IMG/VR virus record: IMGVR_UViG_3300021057_000019
Span: 1 to 41,612 of that record
Length of the DNA stretch: 41,612 nt
Source: a virus
Strand: one strand, 5' to 3'
Made by a program: the position numbers and the translations under genes. Below are positions 38,614 through 41,612 of this stretch, piece by piece. Within the stretch, counting starts at the first letter, position 1, and the number at the start of each line of letters is the position of its first letter. The notes under the pieces were generated by a model that worked only from the letters and a program-made list of their open reading frames with translations, had not been told where the DNA came from and ran no database searches.

Positions 38614-38743
38614 GATAGGCCACGCGAACAGGTGCGGAAACGTAAGCGATAGCAACGTGAAAGCGGCAATAGCCGTCTTTGCAAGTGTCGCTACAAGGTA
38701 GAACAGCCGTAGCGATAGCACAGGCGTGTACCTAGAAAGAAAA
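38614..38743. other. Non-coding stretch upstream of mobilisation operon
   Basis: No gene seen. The motif GTAGCGATAGCA (38709-38720) recalls AAGCGATAGCA (38644-38654), a short direct repeat of 9 bases or more. Confidence 0.45.
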
Positions 38744-38775
38744 AGGCCGACAGAGTTTGCAACCTCCATCGGCCT
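38744..38775 (-). terminator. Terminator after AlpA-like gene
   Basis: AGGCCGA (38744-38750) pairs with TCGGCCT (38769-38775). Leftward it is followed by TTTTTCTTTC. It separates the AlpA-like gene from the mobilisation operon. Confidence 0.8.
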
Positions 38776-38802
38776 AATTTGAACCCCGCTAGGGGCATAC
38801 AC

Positions 38803-39006
38803 TTAAAAATAACTCGGAGCTGGAAGGTTGTTGACCCACGCTTCGATTTCATCCTCGTACCAGCAAATGCGCGAAGTACCTGGCTGTCGATGACACTGAG
38901 GAAACTTCATCGCCTTCATCAGTCGTCGGAGATGTACGCGGCAGTAGGTGATGTTCCACCTTTCTTTTAAGTCCGAGTAGTAGACCAACCTTCGGGATTT
39001 GTGCAT
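38803..39006 (-). CDS. AlpA-family excisionase/regulator
   Basis: 67 residues from ATG 39006, with AGAGG before it. YYSDLKERWNITYCRVHLRR, then FPQCHRQPGTSRICWYEDEI and EAWVNNL match the AlpA / MerR-type winged-helix family that often accompanies P4-type integrases and controls excision. It is in opposite direction to the integrase, near the GTGGGTAG repeats which could be its sites. Confidence 0.85.
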   Translation of the reverse strand: MHKSRRLVYYSDLKERWNITYCRVHLRRLMKAMKFPQCHRQPGTSRICWYEDEIEAWVNNLPAPSYF

Positions 39007-39136
39007 GGCGTCCTCTCGGAGCCTGTGCACAGTCTCTCTGGTTAGCCCACGGCGGAATGCCGTGAGTGCGGTGAATGTAGCGTGTAAGAGCACATGAGGG
39101 AAGGTTCGCCATGTACTCTCATGTTGCCTGTTAGGG

Positions 39137-39387
39137 AAGGTGGGTAGTGAAGGTGGGTAGCGGGTGTGCCGCTAGGCGAATTTGTGAGGAAGTGTAAGAG
39201 GTTATCTTCCTAGTTCGACGCGGCCCCTGGGCACCAGAGCTTTCTACCCACCCAAGTGTCCGTAGTTGGTTTCCCGTATTCCCCTGAGATGTTCTGCGAT
39301 GTGGCCTCATGTTCGCAGAAGCATGGGTAGAACATGGGTAGGAGCGTGGGTAGCGTTCTCATCTTGTCTGCGAGTGCTACCCACCTT
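39137..39387. repeat. Left array of GTGGGTAG iterons (7 copies)
   Basis: Copies at 39137-39147, 39150-39160, 39323-39330, 39334-39341 and 39346-39353 run rightward; 39244-39253 and 39377-39387 are inverted. Best consensus AAGGTGGGTAG. Neighbouring copies are 11-13 bases apart, about one turn of DNA. Likely binding sites for integrase or AlpA-like protein, or a replication iteron array. Confidence 0.85.
39221..39236. repeat. 16-bp direct repeat, copy 1
   Basis: CGGCCCCTGGGCACCA also occurs at 40508-40523, in the other iteron region 1287 bases away. The pair flanks the two unknown genes 39538 and 39895. It may be an attachment-site remnant or a shared control site. Confidence 0.75.
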
Positions 39388-39481
39388 TGTTCATCTTCGG
39401 GCGGTGGTTCGGTGCCCGGTGTCCACAGGTGCGGGCTTGCGCGTTTTCCAACCCGTGCTTGAATTAAAGTCTATTAGCTAG

Positions 39482-39529
39482 TCCGTTCGCGTCTGTGCCT
39501 TTGCGACTAGCGGGGCACAGGTTCGAACG
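39482..39529. repeat. Imperfect inverted repeat upstream of gene at 39538
   Basis: GTTCGCGTCTGTGCC and GGCACAGGTTCGAAC pair at 12 of 15 positions around a core with GACTAGCGGG. It ends 8-9 bases before the ATG, so it may be an operator or an RNA hairpin controlling translation. A T-arm-like GGTTCGAAC is seen but no tRNA can be folded. Confidence 0.55.
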
Positions 39530-39537
39530 TAAGAATC

Positions 39538-39873
39538 ATGAAAGATGAGAAGAGTGAGTTGCCGCCTCTGAAAGAGGCATACAAGTTAAGCGAAGAGAAC
39601 CAGCACATACTGGAGCGTTTTCGAGATGAGCTCCAGCGAAGGCTGGGAGTGTCGGTCGGCTTCGAGGTCTACAAAGAGAATTTCCTGACGTATCCATCCA
39701 TTCATGCAGATACGATTAAGGTTGAGGTCATGGTTGGTGGATGGAGACGTGTCGCTGTCATTACTGAAATCGAGCTAGATATTCAGGCTGGTGGTTCGTT
39801 CTATTACTTTTGCCGACGTATCGCGGACGACGTAATGAATGACATCCTCAAAATAGGAGCGGCTCGGGTATAA
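39538..39873 (+). CDS. Small protein, unknown, between iteron arrays
   Basis: 111 residues. Helical, charged first third (EENQHILERFRDELQRRLG), then strands (VSVGFEVYKENFLTYPSIHA, DTIKVEVMVGGW, VITEIELDIQ), and a C-terminal helix. An alpha/beta fold of unknown family. With the membrane protein in opposite direction it forms a small cassette between the repeats. Accessory function (for example immunity or defence) is only a guess. Confidence 0.65.
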   Translation: MKDEKSELPPLKEAYKLSEENQHILERFRDELQRRLGVSVGFEVYKENFLTYPSIHADTIKVEVMVGGWRRVAVITEIELDIQAGGSFYYFCRRIADDVMNDILKIGAARV

Positions 39874-39894
39874 AGGTTCGGGCGGTATTCGCGC

Positions 39895-40362
39895 CTACTT
39901 GAATTCTTCGGCCGCAAACTTTCTCAGTACATCGAGAATGTTCATCCGCTTTCTGCCGTATGAGTCATACGCTTCGATGTGGCCCTCGCGGAAATTGTGG
40001 TCGCCGTCGAGCCTTTTTTGTGCCGATTCAAATATCCACGACTCGAACTTGCCTGCCGCTAAATCCAATTCCTTCAGCTCGTCGTAGAACTCAGGAAAAT
40101 AGATTGCCGAAATCGCCAGTACTTTTGTGATCGGATTTACGCCCAGTTCCGCTTCCTTAGCGAAGATACGAATGCTGCGGGCTGTGTCCAACCAATGAGA
40201 ATGCTCATGGATAGCCGCAATCATCTCTTCAAACTTTTCTGCCCGCTTCTTCCGTTTCTCAGCGTTCTGCTTTCGAGTCTCCAAAAGCCAACCGCCAATG
40301 ACGGTGCCGAAGACACCTATCGCGCCACCAACAATTACCGGCCATAACGTTGCATCAGCCAT
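39895..40362 (-). CDS. Membrane-anchored protein with charged helical domain
   Basis: 155 residues from ATG 40362 (MADATLWPVIVGG) with GGGGG upstream; a longer start at 40407 is possible. One N-terminal transmembrane helix (LWPVIVGGAIGVFGTVIGGW) followed by a basic helix (ETRKQNAEKRKKRAEKFEEM) and a soluble helical domain. This layout is common for small proteins of unknown function found in mobile elements. No motif gives an activity. Confidence 0.65.
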   Translation of the reverse strand: MADATLWPVIVGGAIGVFGTVIGGWLLETRKQNAEKRKKRAEKFEEMIAAIHEHSHWLDTARSIRIFAKEAELGVNPITKVLAISAIYFPEFYDELKELDLAAGKFESWIFESAQKRLDGDHNFREGHIEAYDSYGRKRMNILDVLRKFAAEEFK

Positions 40363-40427
40363 GAGCGCCCCCGAATCTCTGGGCGCATAATACCGCTCCG
40401 TTGCCACATAATGGGACTTAGGGAACC

Positions 40428-40670
40428 GTGGGTAGGGAAGGTGGGTAGGCCGCGTGGTCGAACGCGAAAAACAAGCCGCTGCAAGTGCTTAGACGGTCAG
40501 ATACGGTCGGCCCCTGGGCACCACACAGCATAGAACATCGTGAGACTTGAAAGAACACCAGCGCACTTTTCGTTAAGTGCTGCAAAGCCTTGAACGCTGG
40601 GACGATGGCACGCCGTAAAACATCCGTGCCGTTGGTACGACTTTCCAAAGCTGGGTAGAATGGTGGGTAG
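40428..40670. repeat. Right array of GTGGGTAG iterons (4 copies)
   Basis: Copies at 40428-40435, 40438-40448, 40651-40658 and 40662-40670, all rightward, in two pairs with 11-13-base spacing. The last copy ends 29 bases before the integrase start, so integrase expression may be controlled by binding here. Confidence 0.85.
40508..40523. repeat. 16-bp direct repeat, copy 2
   Basis: Identical to 39221-39236. Both copies lie in non-coding DNA with iterons. Confidence 0.75.
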
Positions 40671-40699
40671 CTCGTTCTTCATCTCGGAGGCGCTTACCC

Positions 40700-41612
40700 A
40701 TGCTCACTCGACAAGAAGTCCTGCGGGCCGTCGCCAAAGAGAAGCCGTACAAGCTCTCGGATGGGAACGGTCTGTCGCTGCTCGTGATGCCCAGTGGCTC
40801 GAAGCTGTGGCGGTTCCGGTATCACTTCCACAACGTCGAAAAGATGCTCTCGCTCGGTTCCTATCCCGAAGTTGGGTTGGACGAGGCGAGGGAAAAGCGG
40901 GACGACGCGCGGAAAATACTGCGCGGCGGAAATGACCCAGCGGCCCAAAGGCAAGAGGAAAAGGTCAAGACCGCCACGGCGGGATTGTTCGCGGATGCGG
41001 CTGCAGAGTACCTGTCCAAGCTCGAAGCCGAAAGTGCTGCTGAGGCCACGATGGAAAAAAATCGGTGGCTCCTGCTCGACCTTGCCTCCCCGTTAGGGAA
41101 GCGTCCCCTGCGGGAAATTACGGCTGCTGAAATCCTCGGTGTCCTGAAAGGCATCGAGAAGAGCGGACGGCGGGACACGGCTAGACGGCTAAGAGGGGTG
41201 ATTGGTTCGGTCTTCCGCCACGCCATTGCAAACCTCAAAGTCGAGAACGACCCGACGTTTGCTCTGCGGGGCTCTCTGCTAAAGCCTGTGGTCAAACACC
41301 GTCCTGCCATCACTGACGAAGTGCAGTTTGGCAGGCTCATGGCGTCGATAGAGGCCTACGATGGGTGGCCCACCCTGAGAGCTGCGCTGCAAGTGTTGGC
41401 CCTTACGATGACCCGTCCTGTCGAGCTGCGGCTGATGAAGCGTAATGAAATCATCTGGCCGAAGGCGGTGTGGAGAGTGCCTGCTGAGAGGATGAAGATG
41501 CGGCGCGAGTTTGATGTGCCGCTCTCGAAGCAAGCCCTCGAAGCGCTGAGAGGGGTGTGGGAATTGTCGGAAGGGGGAGAGCTAGTGTTTCCCTCCATCC
41601 GTTCAAAATCCA
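40700..41612 (+). CDS. int: P4-type tyrosine integrase, N-terminal part (continues at 3)
   Basis: 304 codons with no stop before the end. The start ATG 40700 (MLTRQEVLRAVAKEK) is followed by the DUF4102-type arm-binding domain with YKLSDGNGLSLLVMPSGSKL and WRFRYHFHNVEKMLSLGSYP, a core-binding helical domain (residues 95-185), and the first catalytic arginine R239 in TMTRPVELRLM. Together with 3-413 it makes one complete 396-residue integrase. The arm-binding domain suggests that the nearby repeated sites are its arm sites. It is likely transcribed from the iteron-rich region just upstream. Confidence 0.95.
   Translation, partial: MLTRQEVLRAVAKEKPYKLSDGNGLSLLVMPSGSKLWRFRYHFHNVEKMLSLGSYPEVGLDEAREKRDDARKILRGGNDPAAQRQEEKVKTATAGLFADAAAEYLSKLEAESAAEATMEKNRWLLLDLASPLGKRPLREITAAEILGVLKGIEKSGRRDTARRLRGVIGSVFRHAIANLKVENDPTFALRGSLLKPVVKHRPAITDEVQFGRLMASIEAYDGWPTLRAALQVLALTMTRPVELRLMKRNEIIWPKAVWRVPAERMKMRREFDVPLSKQALEALRGVWELSEGGELVFPSIRSKS
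41478..41612. repeat. Right copy of terminal direct repeat
   Basis: Same sequence as 1-135 except for three bases (41483, 41485, 41486). See the left copy; only one copy belongs to the true molecule. Confidence 0.95.

Noticed and set aside
39137-39387. CRISPR array suspected from short repeats
   Set aside because: Repeats are 8-11 bases, spacing is one DNA turn and orientation varies, which fits protein-binding sites instead.
39509-39529. tRNA T-arm-like GGTTCGAAC
   Set aside because: The rest of a tRNA cannot be folded around it and no acceptor stem is present.

Overview
This window looks like one complete, circularly closed genome of a temperate tailed phage of about 41.5 kb. The last 135 bases repeat the first 135, exactly over 126 of them, and one P4-type tyrosine integrase of 396 residues becomes whole only when the two ends are joined. 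The phage hallmark genes are terminase small and large subunits, portal, scaffold, major capsid protein, short connector and tail proteins, adhesins and a lysis cassette. I see no long tail, tape-measure protein or sheath, so a short-tailed (podovirus-like) virion is most likely.

The host is not certain. Many late proteins match, in my memory of these families, proteins of phages and prophages from Patescibacteria (CPR, Parcubacteria-type). Examples are the portal, the small proteins around it, the Thr/Ser/Ala-rich exported proteins with repeated ATST/ATTT runs, a protein with a CCREGW motif, and the 83-residue protein at 7012. The P4-type integrase, AlpA-like regulator, NinG, Erf and DUF932 proteins are also common in proteobacterial phages. 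There is no host gene or tRNA to decide the matter. The standard genetic code fits all genes.

Layout. 1-413: integrase end and terminators. 492-1734: small leftward genes (zinc protein, HTH protein, exported protein) preceded by an 18-bp inverted-repeat structure. 2380-6832: rightward early operon of about 18 very small genes, many overlapping by ATGA, with an Erf-type recombinase and a winged-helix protein. 7012-7263: a lone rightward gene that converges on the late operon at a shared terminator. 7293-29483: long leftward late region, read from right to left: NinG, a cluster of zinc-ribbon microproteins, TerS, TerL, zinc proteins, a SET-domain protein, portal, exported proteins, scaffold, capsid, connector, tail proteins, two large presumed internal or ejected proteins (one with an ADP-ribosyltransferase-like domain), collagen-like and glycine-rich fibres, a double cysteine-peptidase, a HExxH protein and a holin-like protein. 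29537-33309: leftward DUF932, Cys-rich and primase-like genes facing two rightward genes. 33394-34350: two rightward genes. 34347-38437: leftward operon with a VirD4/HerA-like ATPase, a P-loop-less partner and a replication-relaxation family protein, which looks like a plasmid mobilisation module. 38803-41612: AlpA-like regulator, two unknown genes, integrase and 11 copies of a GTGGGTAG repeat.

The genes suggest a phage that integrates by its own integrase, may recombine its DNA by Erf and NinG, packages by a PBSX-type terminase, and may also carry conjugation-type DNA-processing genes. No DNA polymerase, helicase or complete primase is visible, so it must depend on the host for most of replication. 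The most notable points are the mobilisation module with a structured upstream region, the SET-domain protein in the packaging cluster, the ADP-ribosyltransferase-like domain in a virion protein, the large set of tiny Cys-rich proteins, and the iteron-like arrays beside the integrase.
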